Positions 24,044-33,084 of a stretch of DNA of 64,000 bases are shown in pieces; positions within the stretch are counted from its first letter, which is position 1; each line of letters opens with the position of its first letter. Where the stretch lies: contig NZ_BMEL01000001.1 in assembly GCF_014636475.1 (NCBI RefSeq), positions 1,178,001-1,242,000 on the forward strand, given 5' to 3'. The stretch is from Halobacillus andaensis (lineage in GTDB: Bacteria > Bacillota > Bacilli > Bacillales > Halobacillaceae). Both the position numbers and the translations under genes were made by a program. The notes under the pieces were generated by a model. It had not been told where the DNA came from. It ran no database searches and saw only the letters and a program-made list of their open reading frames with translations.

Positions 24044-24937
24044 TTATTTGTATTTCTTCCAGGCGGCGGGGGGATCTGCGGAGAAACGTATCCATTTTCT
24101 TGTCCATGGATGGCGGAGCGTAAGTTGATGACAATGCAGCGCCTGGTAATCAAGCTCTGGGATATCTTCTCCCCCATACAACGAATCTCCTGCAAGCGGA
24201 TATCCGATCGAAGCCATATGCACTCGAATTTGATGCGTACGACCTGTTTGCAGCTTGCATTCCACCCGAGTGTACCGTCTTCCTCTTTTCAGGATTTCAT
24301 ACTCGGTGACTCCGTGCTTCCCTTCTGGATGCACCTCTCGCTGAATAATAGAACCCGGTTTACGGCGAATCGGTGCATCAACGGTGCCTGTTTCCCCTTT
24401 TTTCATCTTCATTCTTCCCTCGACCAATGCCGTATACTTCCGCTCCACCTCATTAAGCTTAGCAGTTAAAACGGAATGGCTGTACTTATGCTTGGCCACA
24501 AGCATTAGTCCTGAAGTGTAACGGTCGAGCCGCGTCACGATATGAACCGTATACGGCAGGCCCTTCGTATCGTAATAATGAATCAACCCCTGAGCTAAGC
24601 TCCCTGAAGGGTGGTTCGGACGGGGAGACACTTCAACCCCTGACGGTTTATGAAGCACGATAATATCTTCATCTTCGTAAACGATGGATAACGGAATAGG
24701 TTCACCTACCATCACCGGCCCACGTGCCTCTTTAGGAAAAATGATCGAAAGCTGATCCCCCTGCTGTAAATGTGTCCAATGTGGAACGCTCACACCATTG
24801 ACTTGTAACACAGCTTCCTGTTTGACATGCTTATACAATTGAGCTGAAAAATTCGCTCGATTCCTTAAAAAAGCTTTCATCCTGATGGGTTCTTTTACAA
24901 TCCAGGATTTAATTAACGGTTTACATGGAATGTTCAT
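24044..24937 (-). CDS. yjbO: RluA/RluD-family pseudouridine synthase, YjbO
   Basis: A 297-residue enzyme with a reduced S4-like N-terminal part (to about 75) and the catalytic domain. The catalytic Asp is D138 in TRLDRYTSG; most homologs have HRLDRDTSG, so the His before Arg is Thr here. Other motifs are [26 protein letters not shown] and [10 protein letters not shown]. It would modify uridines in rRNA or tRNA. The ATG overlaps the end of nadK by 17 bases and has no strong ribosome site, so coupling to nadK or an internal start near residue 20 is possible. Confidence 0.9.
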   Translation of the reverse strand: MNIPCKPLIKSWIVKEPIRMKAFLRNRANFSAQLYKHVKQEAVLQVNGVSVPHWTHLQQGDQLSIIFPKEARGPVMVGEPIPLSIVYEDEDIIVLHKPSGVEVSPRPNHPSGSLAQGLIHYYDTKGLPYTVHIVTRLDRYTSGLMLVAKHKYSHSVLTAKLNEVERKYTALVEGRMKMKKGETGTVDAPIRRKPGSIIQREVHPEGKHGVTEYEILKRGRRYTRVECKLQTGRTHQIRVHMASIGYPLAGDSLYGGEDIPELDYQALHCHQLTLRHPWTRKWIRFSADPPAAWKKYK

Positions 24938-25727
24938 CTGCTACAAACGAGTCATGCACTCGACTCCAGAATGGAAATGGGCGGAAACGTGCAAAACGAA
25001 CACGTTCTTTCGCCACTCGGCACTGAATCGATTTTACATCCTTATAGGTTTTTGTGATATGGTCTATTGTAATAAGGAAGCTTTTATCGTTTTTCGGTTT
25101 TAATAAGCACGTGTGATGGCCAGGTAAAATAAGAGGAGAACCGATTGTCCGGAACACGCGATTATTAATGGACGCCATCTCTGTAATTTGGATCGCTTCA
25201 AGCGAGGGGTGTAAAATCGCACCGCCTAAAGCTTTATTGTACGCTGTACTTCCTGACGGGGTAGAAATACAAAGACCATCTCCTCTAAAGGTTTCGAAGT
25301 GGTCGCCTTTGATTTCAATATCAAGTACCACTGATCCTTCTGATGTTTTAATGGCACACTCGTTTAAAGCTAAATGACGATCCTCTGTCCCGCCGCTATT
25401 GGGGCGAATGGTTACTTCAAGAAGCGGATATTCAACCACTTGAAATGGGGTGCGTGCGATTTCAATGATCAATTTTTCTAGTTCATCCGGTGTCCAGTCT
25501 GCATAAAAACCTAAATGGCCGGTATGGACACCGATAAAAGCTGTCTTATCCAGACGGTGAACGTAGGTATGAAATGCTTCTAGAAGTGTTCCGTCGCCAC
25601 CAACGGAAATCGCTAAGTCTGGTTCCTCTTCATCGTATTCAAGTTTAAATTCAGTTAAGTAATTTTTGATTTTCGTGCGGATCTCGTTGGATTTTTTATC
25701 ACCCTTTGAGAGGATCGAAAACTTCAT
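24921..25727 (-). CDS. nadK: NAD kinase
   Basis: A 268-residue ATP-NAD kinase. The GGDGTLLEA motif with catalytic Asp45 and the NAD-binding [16 protein letters not shown] are present, with the ERHLALNE-type segment ([11 protein letters not shown]) between. It makes NADP from NAD. It lies 4 bases after yjbM and overlaps yjbO, so the three genes form an operon as in B. subtilis. Confidence 0.95.
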   Translation of the reverse strand: MKFSILSKGDKKSNEIRTKIKNYLTEFKLEYDEEEPDLAISVGGDGTLLEAFHTYVHRLDKTAFIGVHTGHLGFYADWTPDELEKLIIEIARTPFQVVEYPLLEVTIRPNSGGTEDRHLALNECAIKTSEGSVVLDIEIKGDHFETFRGDGLCISTPSGSTAYNKALGGAILHPSLEAIQITEMASINNRVFRTIGSPLILPGHHTCLLKPKNDKSFLITIDHITKTYKDVKSIQCRVAKERVRFARFRPFPFWSRVHDSFVADEHSM

Positions 25728-25731
25728 GCCG

Positions 25732-26364
25732 TCAGCTCCCTTCTGGTTTTTTTATCTGTTTTTCGTTGAAAATTTTTTGTGCTTCTTGGATTTCACTTTT
25801 AATCTTGGACATCTCCTCATCTAATCGAAAGGCAGCTTCAGCAGCTCGTTTTAGCCTTGATTTAACTTCCGTGGGAATCTGTCCCGCATATTTATAGTTT
25901 AATGAATGCTCGTTTGTTGCCCAAAAATTCATAGCTAACGTACGAATTTGAATTTCGGCCAGAACTATTTTTTCTCCATGAATCGTTTCCACCGGGTATT
26001 TAATAATCACGTGAAACGAACGATACCCGCTGTCTTTTTTTCGTGAAATATAGTCCTTCTCTTCAACGATCTCAAAGTCATGACGGTTCTTGAGCATATC
26101 GACCACAGAATAGATATCATCGACAAATTGACAAACGACGCGAACGCCGGCAATGTCTTGCACTTCATCTTCAATATTTTCTGGATTAATCCCTTTTCGT
26201 CGAGCTTTTTCAATAATACTCGATTTAGGCTTCACTCGACCCGTTACAAATTCGATCGGTGATTGATCGCGCTCATATTCAAATTGTTGCCTCATTCCTT
26301 TTAATTTAACCTTTAATTCTTCCACCACTTGAGCATAGGGTGCTATAAAAATATCCCAATTCAT
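25732..26364 (-). CDS. yjbM: Small alarmone synthetase RelQ (YjbM)
   Basis: A 210-residue single-domain (p)ppGpp synthetase. The RelA/SpoT synthetase motifs [49 protein letters not shown] and [17 protein letters not shown] are present; no hydrolase or ACT domain exists. It makes (p)ppGpp from GTP/GDP in response to wall or alkaline stress in relatives. First gene of the yjbM-nadK-yjbO operon, divergent from yjbK. Confidence 0.94.
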   Translation of the reverse strand: MNWDIFIAPYAQVVEELKVKLKGMRQQFEYERDQSPIEFVTGRVKPKSSIIEKARRKGINPENIEDEVQDIAGVRVVCQFVDDIYSVVDMLKNRHDFEIVEEKDYISRKKDSGYRSFHVIIKYPVETIHGEKIVLAEIQIRTLAMNFWATNEHSLNYKYAGQIPTEVKSRLKRAAEAAFRLDEEMSKIKSEIQEAQKIFNEKQIKKPEGS

Positions 26365-26539
26365 GCGTGTTGAGCACCACCTTTATGTATCCTACAGTCT
26401 AGCATGGTTAAGCTGTTTGACTCATCATTATTGTATCATATTTACCAGCTTAAACTAGAATCAAACGTGATGAGAATGGTTAATCTTTGCAATTTGAACG
26501 ACAAATAAATCATAATAAATGATAAGAGGTGAAGTACAA

Positions 26540-27121
26540 ATGTCCCAAGAAATTGAAATTGAATTTAAAAACTTACTGACCGAAGAAGAATACGTAAAGC
26601 TTTACGAGGATTTATCTTTCGAATCAGTTGAACTTATAGAACAAACCAACTATTATTTTGAAACTGAAGACTTTAAGCTGAAGCAAGTAGGAGCGGCTCT
26701 TCGAATTCGCAGGAAAAAAGATACGTGGACGTTGACGTTAAAGCAGCCTCATTCAGAAGGCTTACTGGAAACACATGATGTGCTGACTCAAGACGATGTG
26801 AATCAATGGATGATCAGCCGGCCGACGTCAGCTGAACATGTTGAAAAACAGCTGCGCGAGCTTGGTGTATCCATTGATGAACTTAAATACATGGGCTCTC
26901 TCATGACTCGCCGAAAAGAACAGGAATATAAGAACACAACGGTTGTGCTTGATCACAGCTTTTATTTTGAAAAAAGTGATTACGAACTTGAGCTCGAAGC
27001 CCGGTCTAAAGAAACAGGGTTAAACGTTTTTCGCGAACTGCTCGCTAATTATCATATTCCTGAGAGAAAAACCGATAATAAGATCAAGAGGTTCTTTAAT
27101 GCCAAGCCTCAATCAGATTAG
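26540..27121 (+). CDS. yjbK: CYTH-domain protein YjbK
   Basis: A 193-residue CYTH (triphosphate tunnel) protein. It begins with the ExExK signature EIEFK and shows RIRRKKDTWTLTLKQP, LDHSFYF and YELELEAR strands of the tunnel. The substrate is probably a triphosphate-containing compound such as inorganic triphosphate or thiamine triphosphate (family knowledge). ATG 26540 is chosen, with AGAGGTGA 9 bases upstream. It stands divergent from yjbM, the (p)ppGpp synthetase, a conserved pairing in Bacillaceae. Confidence 0.9.
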   Translation: MSQEIEIEFKNLLTEEEYVKLYEDLSFESVELIEQTNYYFETEDFKLKQVGAALRIRRKKDTWTLTLKQPHSEGLLETHDVLTQDDVNQWMISRPTSAEHVEKQLRELGVSIDELKYMGSLMTRRKEQEYKNTTVVLDHSFYFEKSDYELELEARSKETGLNVFRELLANYHIPERKTDNKIKRFFNAKPQSD

Positions 27122-27175
27122 TTGCCGTTCAAGTTGTCCGTTGCTAAAATAAATAAACAGACAGGAAGGGATTTT

Positions 27176-27580
27176 ATGCAACCTACACCAGGCACTATTT
27201 ATGAAGCTATTGGAGAAGAAAAATTAAACGAACTTGTTGATCATTTTTATAATTATGTAAGCCAACATCCTGATCTCATCCCTATATTTCCGGATGACCT
27301 CACGGAAACAAGGCGCAAACAAAAGCAATTTCTCACTCAATTTTTCGGTGGACCCCCTTTATATATTCAAGAGCACGGACATCCGATGCTTCGGGCACGC
27401 CACCTTCCCTTTACAATTACACCAACCCGTCGGGACGCTTGGCTTTCTTGTATGGACCAGGCTTTGACGGATGCTGAAATTGAAGAACCTTATCGTACAG
27501 CAATGCTTGACCGCTTAACGATGACAGCTAACCACATGATGAACACACCAGAGGACGAGGAGAAAGGAGAATCGATGTGA
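27176..27580 (+). CDS. yjbI: Truncated haemoglobin (group II), YjbI
   Basis: A 134-residue 2-on-2 globin. Features of the trHbO group: TPGTIYEAIGEEKL at the N-terminus, the B-helix HFYNYV with Tyr, QFLTQFFGGPPLY, and the proximal His in RARHLPFTI. The ATG at 27176 follows AGGAAGG. Its stop overlaps the GTG start of spxH (GTGA), so the two are translationally coupled; in B. subtilis yjbI protects against oxidation of protein tyrosines in the same operon. Confidence 0.93.
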   Translation: MQPTPGTIYEAIGEEKLNELVDHFYNYVSQHPDLIPIFPDDLTETRRKQKQFLTQFFGGPPLYIQEHGHPMLRARHLPFTITPTRRDAWLSCMDQALTDAEIEEPYRTAMLDRLTMTANHMMNTPEDEEKGESM

Positions 27581-28467
27581 GTTGGAAAAGCTTAAATAGC
27601 TCAAGAGAGCAACAAGGTACATCCACTGGTTTTTTTGATTTATTAAAAAGACCCATTGAGATGTACGTATTCGTGGATCCACTTTGCCCAGATTGTTGGT
27701 CACTCGAACCGATCTTGAAAAAGCTTACCATCGAATATGGACGATTCTTCTCTATTCGCCCGATCATCAGTGGAAACTTAGCTTCCCTGCAAAACTGTGA
27801 TTCCGATCGACCAGAGAAGCTGAAAAAAGTGTGGGATAAGACAGGATCCCGCACAGGAATGTGTTGCGATGGCGATGTTTGGATTGAAAACCCAGTATCC
27901 TCCCCTTTAGTTACGGCACTTGCCGTTAAAGCAGCAGAGCTTCAAGGGAAAAAAGCAGGCATGCGGTTTCTTCGCAAAGTCCAGGAATATGTCTTCTTAG
28001 AGAAGCAGAACATTTCTGACGAAGGTGTCTTGCTGGAATGTGCGAAGAAAAGTCGTCTCGATGTTCGTGAATTTGAGAAGGACCTACATTCCGAATCCGC
28101 CAGGAAAGCATTGCAATGCGATATTAAATTAACACGTGAAATGGACGTTGATTCTGCTCCTTCCATGGTCGTTTTTAACGAATCGGACGAGGAAGCAGGT
28201 TTAAAGATTACCGGCATTTATTCATATGATGTTTATGTAAAAGTATTAAAAGAGATGTTACAAAAAGACCCTAAACCAGCTCAGAAGCCCCAGCTTGAAG
28301 AATTCTTAAGCCACTACCGCTTCGTCGCGAATAAAGAAATCGCTGTGGTCTATGACTGGTCAGAGCAACAAGCCAAGAAAGAAATGAAGAAACTTGTGCT
28401 AAAGCAAAAAGCACGCGAAATCCCCGTAAAACACGGAGCATTTTGGGAATATATTGATGGTCAATAA
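27577..28467 (+). CDS. spxH: SpxH (YjbH), adaptor for ClpXP degradation of Spx
   Basis: A 296-residue DsbA-like protein. The CxxC is CPDCW near residue 35 within FVDPLCPDCWSLEP, followed by a helical insert and the AGLKITGIYSYDVYVKVL segment of the thioredoxin fold. SpxH binds Spx, whose gene spxA is at 33787-34182, and delivers it to ClpXP; thiol stress inactivates it. The GTG start overlaps the yjbI stop, with AAAGGAGA upstream. A terminator follows. Confidence 0.93.
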   Translation: MSWKSLNSSREQQGTSTGFFDLLKRPIEMYVFVDPLCPDCWSLEPILKKLTIEYGRFFSIRPIISGNLASLQNCDSDRPEKLKKVWDKTGSRTGMCCDGDVWIENPVSSPLVTALAVKAAELQGKKAGMRFLRKVQEYVFLEKQNISDEGVLLECAKKSRLDVREFEKDLHSESARKALQCDIKLTREMDVDSAPSMVVFNESDEEAGLKITGIYSYDVYVKVLKEMLQKDPKPAQKPQLEEFLSHYRFVANKEIAVVYDWSEQQAKKEMKKLVLKQKAREIPVKHGAFWEYIDGQ

Positions 28468-28470
28468 CTG

Positions 28471-28508
28471 ATCCATGGTGAGCTGCAGCGCTTGCCGTGG
28501 ATTTTTTT
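28471..28508 (+). terminator. Terminator of the yjbI-spxH operon
   Basis: ATCCATGG pairs with CCGTGGAT (one G-U) and is followed by T7. Confidence 0.75.
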
Positions 28509-28590
28509 ATGACTACTAATCCTCTCATAATCCTGTCCTTTTTGAATAAAATAGTTATGATTACGAACCAAGAAAGGGGATGCTCTCATT

Positions 28591-28767
28591 ATGAAGATCT
28601 GGTTGTTTATTCTATATCTCATTTTATTTCTTGCCATTTGTTTCTTTCATTTATTCGCTTTAATGCGTCTATATCCTCTATATATTACTACTCCTCTTCT
28701 CGTGCTCTCGTTTTATTTTCTCCTTCACCTCCTCTTTCACAAAAAAAAGTTCCGCGGTTTCTCCTAA
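28591..28767 (+). CDS. Small two-span membrane peptide between spxH and pepF
   Basis: A 58-residue open frame with AAAGGGG 8 bases before its ATG. It has two hydrophobic segments (KIWLFILYLILFLAICFF begins the first) joined at RLYPLYITTP and a basic end HKKKFRGFS. B. subtilis has a similarly placed small gene (yizD), so this may be its counterpart by position; sequence identity was not tested. The last 22 bases form the left arm of its own terminator. Confidence 0.55.
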   Translation: MKIWLFILYLILFLAICFFHLFALMRLYPLYITTPLLVLSFYFLLHLLFHKKKFRGFS

Positions 28768-28786
28768 CGAAACCTGCGGAACTTTT
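28745..28786 (+). terminator. Terminator overlapping the small membrane peptide gene
   Basis: AAAAGTTCCGCGGTTT pairs with AAACCTGCGGAACTTTT (one mismatch) over CTCCTAACG, followed by a T-run. The stop codon lies in the loop. Confidence 0.88.
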
Positions 28787-28793
28787 TCAATGT

Positions 28794-28959
28794 CTAGGAA
28801 TTTATAAAATTCTAAGCTGTGGATATATATGTTTAAAAGAGCGACCTCCAGCGCCCAGACACTCGCGTCATAAGCAATCCGCCCTGCGGAAGGGAAGGCC
28901 GCCTTCCTCCGGCCGTTTTGCTTATGCGTTTCGTGTCTACCAGGGCGCTTGCGCCTTTG
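28794..28959. repeat. Long interspersed hairpin repeat, copy 1
   Basis: About 166 bases matching 59720-59890 in inverted orientation from CTAGGAA through GCGCCTTTG at roughly 85-90% by eye. The core can fold into one long imperfect hairpin: AGCGCCC, AGACAC and CATAAGCAA on the left pair with TTGCTTATG, GTGTCT and GGGCGCT on the right. Confidence 0.85.
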
Positions 28960-28973
28960 ATCTTTTTCATTTT

Positions 28974-30779
28974 TTATTTTAATAACTCTTCCATTTCATT
29001 CAGCTTCTGTTCAAAAACATCCAACGCTTCATAAACAGGGTCTTTAGATGTCATGTCTACTCCAGCCTGCTTCAATACTTCAATTGGATAATCACTGCTT
29101 CCCGCCTTTAAAAAGCTCATATAGCGTTCAACAGCCGGTTCACCTTCTGTTAAAATTTGTTCGGCAAGTGTGGTTGCTGCAGCATAGCCTGTAGAGTATT
29201 GATAGACATAGTACCCCATATAGAAATGAGGAATACGTGCCCACTCAAGACCGATTTCGTCATCAATGACAAGCTCTTCACCAAAATACTTTTTATTCAG
29301 GTCATAATAGATTTGAGTAAGCTTATCCGCAGTAAGAGCTTCACCGTTCTGAGCTTGAATATGAATTTCATGCTCAAATTCAGCGAACATCGTTTGACGA
29401 AATACAGTGCCACGGAAACCTTCTAAAAAGTTATTTAATAGATAGAGCTTCTCTTTTTTATCATTTGTATTTTTCAGCATATAATTATTCAGCAACGCTT
29501 CGTTACACGTGGACGCAACCTCTGCTACAAAAATGGAATAGTTACCGTAACGGTAAGGCTGATTCTCATGCGTATAGTAACTGTGCAGTGAGTGACCAAG
29601 CTCGTGAGCAAGAGTAAACAAATTGTTCACATCATCCTGCCAGTTCATCAAAATAAACGGATTCGTCCCATAATGTCCGGAGGAGTAAGCCCCACTACGT
29701 TTCCCTTTATTTTCTTCCACATCAATCCAACGGTTTTTAAACCCTTCCTTCACCGTGTTTACGTAACTGTCCCCAAGCGGCTTCAAGCCATTTACTACAA
29801 GCTCTTGAGCTTCTTCATACGACACCTTCATTTCAGCATCTTTAATCAAAGGTGTGTACATATCATACATATGAAGTTCATCGAGCTCAAGCACCTTCTT
29901 CCTCAGTTCCACATAGCGATGCATCAGAGGCAGACGCTCGTTCACCGCTGCAATTAAGTTGTCATATACTGTTTCTGGAATATTGTTGCGGTCGAGCGCT
30001 GCTTCTCTTGCTCGTTCGTACTGTTTAACTGTAGCAAAATAATTATTTTTCTTCACATTTCCGCTCAGCGTAGAGGCAAACGTGTTTTTAAACTGTCCAA
30101 ACGTATCATACATGGCTTGGAACGCATTTTTACGCACTTCCCGATCTTCTGATTTAAGGAAACCAACATAACGACCGTGCGTTAAATCTACTTCTTCTCC
30201 TTCCTCATTTTTAATGGAAGGGAACGTTAAATCCGCATTGTTCAATGCTCCAAACGTTTGCGAAGGGTTCGAAGCTACTTCAGAAAATCCCGCGAGCAAA
30301 CGTTCTTCCTTCTCACTAAGGACATGGTCTTTGCGGCGAGTGATTTCCTTTAAGGCATGCTTGTATAGCTCTAAATCCTTATTCTCATTTATAAACTTAT
30401 CCACCGTTCCTTCAGGAAGAGCGAGGATTTCTGGAGTAATGAAACTCATAGATGAAGCTACTTTTGTATATAGACTTTCAGCTTTTGCATTCATTTCCTG
30501 ATAATAAGAGTTCGTTGTGTCTTGATCATTTCTCATATGTGCATACGTAAATAACAAACCGATTCGGTGAGAGATTTCATCTTGCAGCTTCAGCAAATTA
30601 AAAAGCTGTTCAGAGGATTCACCCAGCTTGCCTTTATACTGTTCGATTTCAGGAATAACTTCTTTTACCTGCTCAAATTCTTTATACCATTTTTCATCCG
30701 TTTCAAATATAGATTCTAAATCCCATGTTCGTTCTTTAGGTACTTCTTCTCGTTTTGGTAGCTGCTTGGTCGATGCCAT
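28974..30779 (-). CDS. pepF: Oligoendopeptidase F
   Basis: A 601-residue M3B zinc peptidase. The zinc motif is HELGHSLHSYYTH in the C-terminal half, with the M3 features GKRSGAYSSGHYGTNPFIL ahead and NEALLNNYML after it. It cleaves peptides of about 7-17 residues in the cytoplasm. ATG 30779 is chosen, with GAGGAGG 6 bases upstream. In B. subtilis pepF (yjbG) sits beside coiA and mecA and its overproduction inhibits sporulation initiation. Confidence 0.96.
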   Translation of the reverse strand: MASTKQLPKREEVPKERTWDLESIFETDEKWYKEFEQVKEVIPEIEQYKGKLGESSEQLFNLLKLQDEISHRIGLLFTYAHMRNDQDTTNSYYQEMNAKAESLYTKVASSMSFITPEILALPEGTVDKFINENKDLELYKHALKEITRRKDHVLSEKEERLLAGFSEVASNPSQTFGALNNADLTFPSIKNEEGEEVDLTHGRYVGFLKSEDREVRKNAFQAMYDTFGQFKNTFASTLSGNVKKNNYFATVKQYERAREAALDRNNIPETVYDNLIAAVNERLPLMHRYVELRKKVLELDELHMYDMYTPLIKDAEMKVSYEEAQELVVNGLKPLGDSYVNTVKEGFKNRWIDVEENKGKRSGAYSSGHYGTNPFILMNWQDDVNNLFTLAHELGHSLHSYYTHENQPYRYGNYSIFVAEVASTCNEALLNNYMLKNTNDKKEKLYLLNNFLEGFRGTVFRQTMFAEFEHEIHIQAQNGEALTADKLTQIYYDLNKKYFGEELVIDDEIGLEWARIPHFYMGYYVYQYSTGYAAATTLAEQILTEGEPAVERYMSFLKAGSSDYPIEVLKQAGVDMTSKDPVYEALDVFEQKLNEMEELLK

Positions 30780-30849
30780 ACTAATCCTCCTCAAAAGTAA
30801 TTCGTCACACTAAACAGTTCTAGATCATTACCGTAATTCCTGCTCTCCA

Positions 30850-31992
30850 CTATAAATAATTATGGAGTTTAAGCTCATTTACTACTCGTCGATCTTCAGC
30901 AACCGCCTGGTCAATGTGATCATGGAAATGAATGTCATGACCCTTCACCCACTCTTGCTGGGTGGTGCGATTAACATATCCTAATTGTTGCAGTAACTCC
31001 ATGTACTCGTTATAAAGTAAGCTGCTTGTGCTATTAACAGCGGACTCGACTGATCTTTTTGGAAAAGTAATCACGTCTCCATTCGCCTTGGGCATATAAT
31101 GTTGAAGAATGAATCTAGTTTGCCACACATAAGGAGCTTCACTTAGGAACAATTGGCTCTTTACAGGCAGATAGCAAACGCTTGGTATAAGCGAAAAGTG
31201 AAGTCCTTTCAAATAAAGGAACTGCCTCCATTGTCTTTCTATACTACCCACACGTTTTCTATAGTGAGTACGAAACTGATACTGTTGTTTCTCCCACATA
31301 GAATAGAAGGGATGAAAAGAAGATAAAGAAGGTTTAAATAGTTGAGGAAAACGTATCGTTTGTAATGGGAACGTTTGAAAGGAAGCAAAGGAGGAACGAA
31401 CCGAAGAGCTATTTAACTGATGGACTGTGGTCATAGCCTGTGCATTCACATCTAAAAAATACATACAGTATTGTTTTTGAAATAAATACACCATAGATTT
31501 ATGAAATTGTTCATGCTGAATTATATATCTTCCTTTTTGTTTTAATTGATTTCTTCCTAAGATCCATAGCGGAAAAATACCAGCCTCCTGAAATCCTGCT
31601 GTGCGCTTTAATACATCATCGGGCGGGATGGTCGCACATTGAAGTTCGATCGCTATTTTCTTTTTATTATGGGTGAGAAGCAAATCAGGGCGCTGATTGA
31701 TTTCTGACAAAAAAGGTTCTACTTCAATTTCATATCCTTGACGATATAACCATTGATATAACAGCAACTTACCAGTTTCGTGGTATTCACTTTCCCCTCG
31801 TTGATTTACTTCACACGTACTTGTAGGAAAATGAGCAAAATGTGGAGTGATTTTTTGACCGGCGCGAATCATGAGGGTTTCTTTGCATACGGGGCAATAA
31901 AATGAGGATGTTTTCCTTTGTTTTTCTAATGCGGAAAATGAATATTGATAAAGGGCTGTAAGTTTGCCGCTTTTATCATAAGCATGGAACAT
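30850..31992 (-). CDS. coiA: Competence protein CoiA
   Basis: A 380-residue protein. The N-terminal zinc-ribbon-like part (FYCPVCKETLMIRAGQKI, PHFAH) is followed by a restriction-endonuclease-like core with RPDLLL and AIELQCATIP (D-ExQ motif) and a helical C-terminal region. CoiA acts in recombination of transforming DNA and is ComK-dependent in B. subtilis. AGGAGGTG precedes the ATG. Its C-terminal half is less conserved, as is usual. Confidence 0.92.
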   Translation of the reverse strand: MFHAYDKSGKLTALYQYSFSALEKQRKTSSFYCPVCKETLMIRAGQKITPHFAHFPTSTCEVNQRGESEYHETGKLLLYQWLYRQGYEIEVEPFLSEINQRPDLLLTHNKKKIAIELQCATIPPDDVLKRTAGFQEAGIFPLWILGRNQLKQKGRYIIQHEQFHKSMVYLFQKQYCMYFLDVNAQAMTTVHQLNSSSVRSSFASFQTFPLQTIRFPQLFKPSLSSFHPFYSMWEKQQYQFRTHYRKRVGSIERQWRQFLYLKGLHFSLIPSVCYLPVKSQLFLSEAPYVWQTRFILQHYMPKANGDVITFPKRSVESAVNSTSSLLYNEYMELLQQLGYVNRTTQQEWVKGHDIHFHDHIDQAVAEDRRVVNELKLHNYL

Positions 31993-32060
31993 AGAGCACC
32001 TCCTCTATGTATACTAATTCGACAATCCATACAAAAACCCTTTATTTACCCACAAAAAAA

Positions 32061-32084
32061 AGCACACTCCATGTGTGAGTGCGC
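32061..32084 (-). terminator. Terminator of mecA
   Basis: AGCACACTC pairs with GAGTGCGCT around CATGTGT; the minus strand reads into T8. Confidence 0.85.
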
Positions 32085-32086
32085 TC

Positions 32087-32800
32087 TTACTTATCAGCTG
32101 GAAAATAATCTTTTACTTGATTCAATGCTTGTTCAGCAAAGATCGCTTTTCCATACTCCTGCAGGCGATAAATCGTCACAGACGACTCATGTCCAAATTC
32201 CATTAACTGACTTAAAATATTTTCTTGTTCATCATCACTCATATTTTCATCATTGAACTGAATATATAAATAATAGGTACCTTCAAAGTGATACAATGCG
32301 TGTTCAATTTGATCGGACTTGTTATCCATATAGTGACTCAATTGAATCACATCTTCAAATTCTTGAAAACGTAATGTGAAATTGAGTGGAGCCAATGCTT
32401 CTTGTTCATTCACTTCTTCTTCATCTTGTTCGTTGACTGCTTCGTCTGAATCTGAATGACCTAATTTATCTTCAAGTAAATGTTCTAAGTTCTCGTCTAC
32501 AGGTACATCAATTGATTTACCCTCATCACTTGGGAGTTCGAGCTTTTGCCCATCTTGGGAAACCTGCGCTTTAGTAACGATCACTTCTAGGCCTTTGTCC
32601 ATTGCTTGAACTTGGATCCAGAGCGGGCCGTCGGCTTGAAAGTTTTCCTGATCATTCACTTCATCCATCATTTCCCAGAATAGCTGTTCACTTCTTTCGC
32701 GATTGTACCAAATCTCTTCGCGGTCAAAGCCCAGCTGTTCGACATCATGATAAGAAACGTAAAACTTAACAGTGTTTTCATTTATGCGTTCGATTTCCAT
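32087..32800 (-). CDS. mecA: Adaptor protein MecA
   Basis: A 237-residue adaptor. The N-terminal domain (MEIERINENTVKFYVSYHD start, substrate binding) runs to about residue 80, followed by an acidic linker (EQDEEEVNEQE) and the C-terminal domain from about 120 that binds ClpC (LPLTF-like LNFTLRFQEFEDVI, FAEQALNQVKDYF). MecA targets ComK for ClpCP proteolysis and restrains competence. It is upstream of coiA on the same strand and separated by a terminator. Confidence 0.95.
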   Translation of the reverse strand: MEIERINENTVKFYVSYHDVEQLGFDREEIWYNRERSEQLFWEMMDEVNDQENFQADGPLWIQVQAMDKGLEVIVTKAQVSQDGQKLELPSDEGKSIDVPVDENLEHLLEDKLGHSDSDEAVNEQDEEEVNEQEALAPLNFTLRFQEFEDVIQLSHYMDNKSDQIEHALYHFEGTYYLYIQFNDENMSDDEQENILSQLMEFGHESSVTIYRLQEYGKAIFAEQALNQVKDYFPADK

Positions 32801-32988
32801 TTCTCTCTCTCCCTTCTATCGTTTAATAGGCGGAAGGGATCGTAACCCTAAGTCGCTTATTCTTACCTTACCCTTCAGGTCAAAGCTTCAACCATCGTGA
32901 TGTTTTAGCGTAAGGATTGATGTACTTATATTGTATGACAGTAAATCTAAAATGGAAAACAAATTGCTTCGAATCAGCAGATAACTAG

Positions 32989-33034
32989 AACCCAAGCCCT
33001 CTTTGATTTCTCTATAGGGATGGTTGGTTTTTTA
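32989..33034 (+). terminator. Terminator-like hairpin in the leader of yjbE
   Basis: AACCCAAGCCCT and AGGGATGGTTGGTT form an interrupted stem followed by T6, about 50 bases before the yjbE start and with no plus-strand gene before it. It may be an attenuator, or end a small RNA. No yybP-ykoY riboswitch core is recognisable in 32801-33084. Confidence 0.5.
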
Positions 33035-33084
33035 TTCTAGCTTATTTTTTGAAATTTGTCACTACTTAGAGGGGTGTTTTTTTA

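Noticed and set aside
23957-24469. 170-codon plus-strand frame starting in the palindromic repeat
   Set aside because: Antisense to yjbO, starts inside a repeat, and no domain or ribosome site is seen.
28497-28982. 161-codon plus-strand frame
   Set aside because: Runs through the terminator and the long hairpin repeat in a different frame from the small membrane peptide; not protein-like.
32801-33084. yybP-ykoY manganese riboswitch upstream of yjbE
   Set aside because: Only a terminator-like stem is seen; the conserved aptamer core is not recognised.
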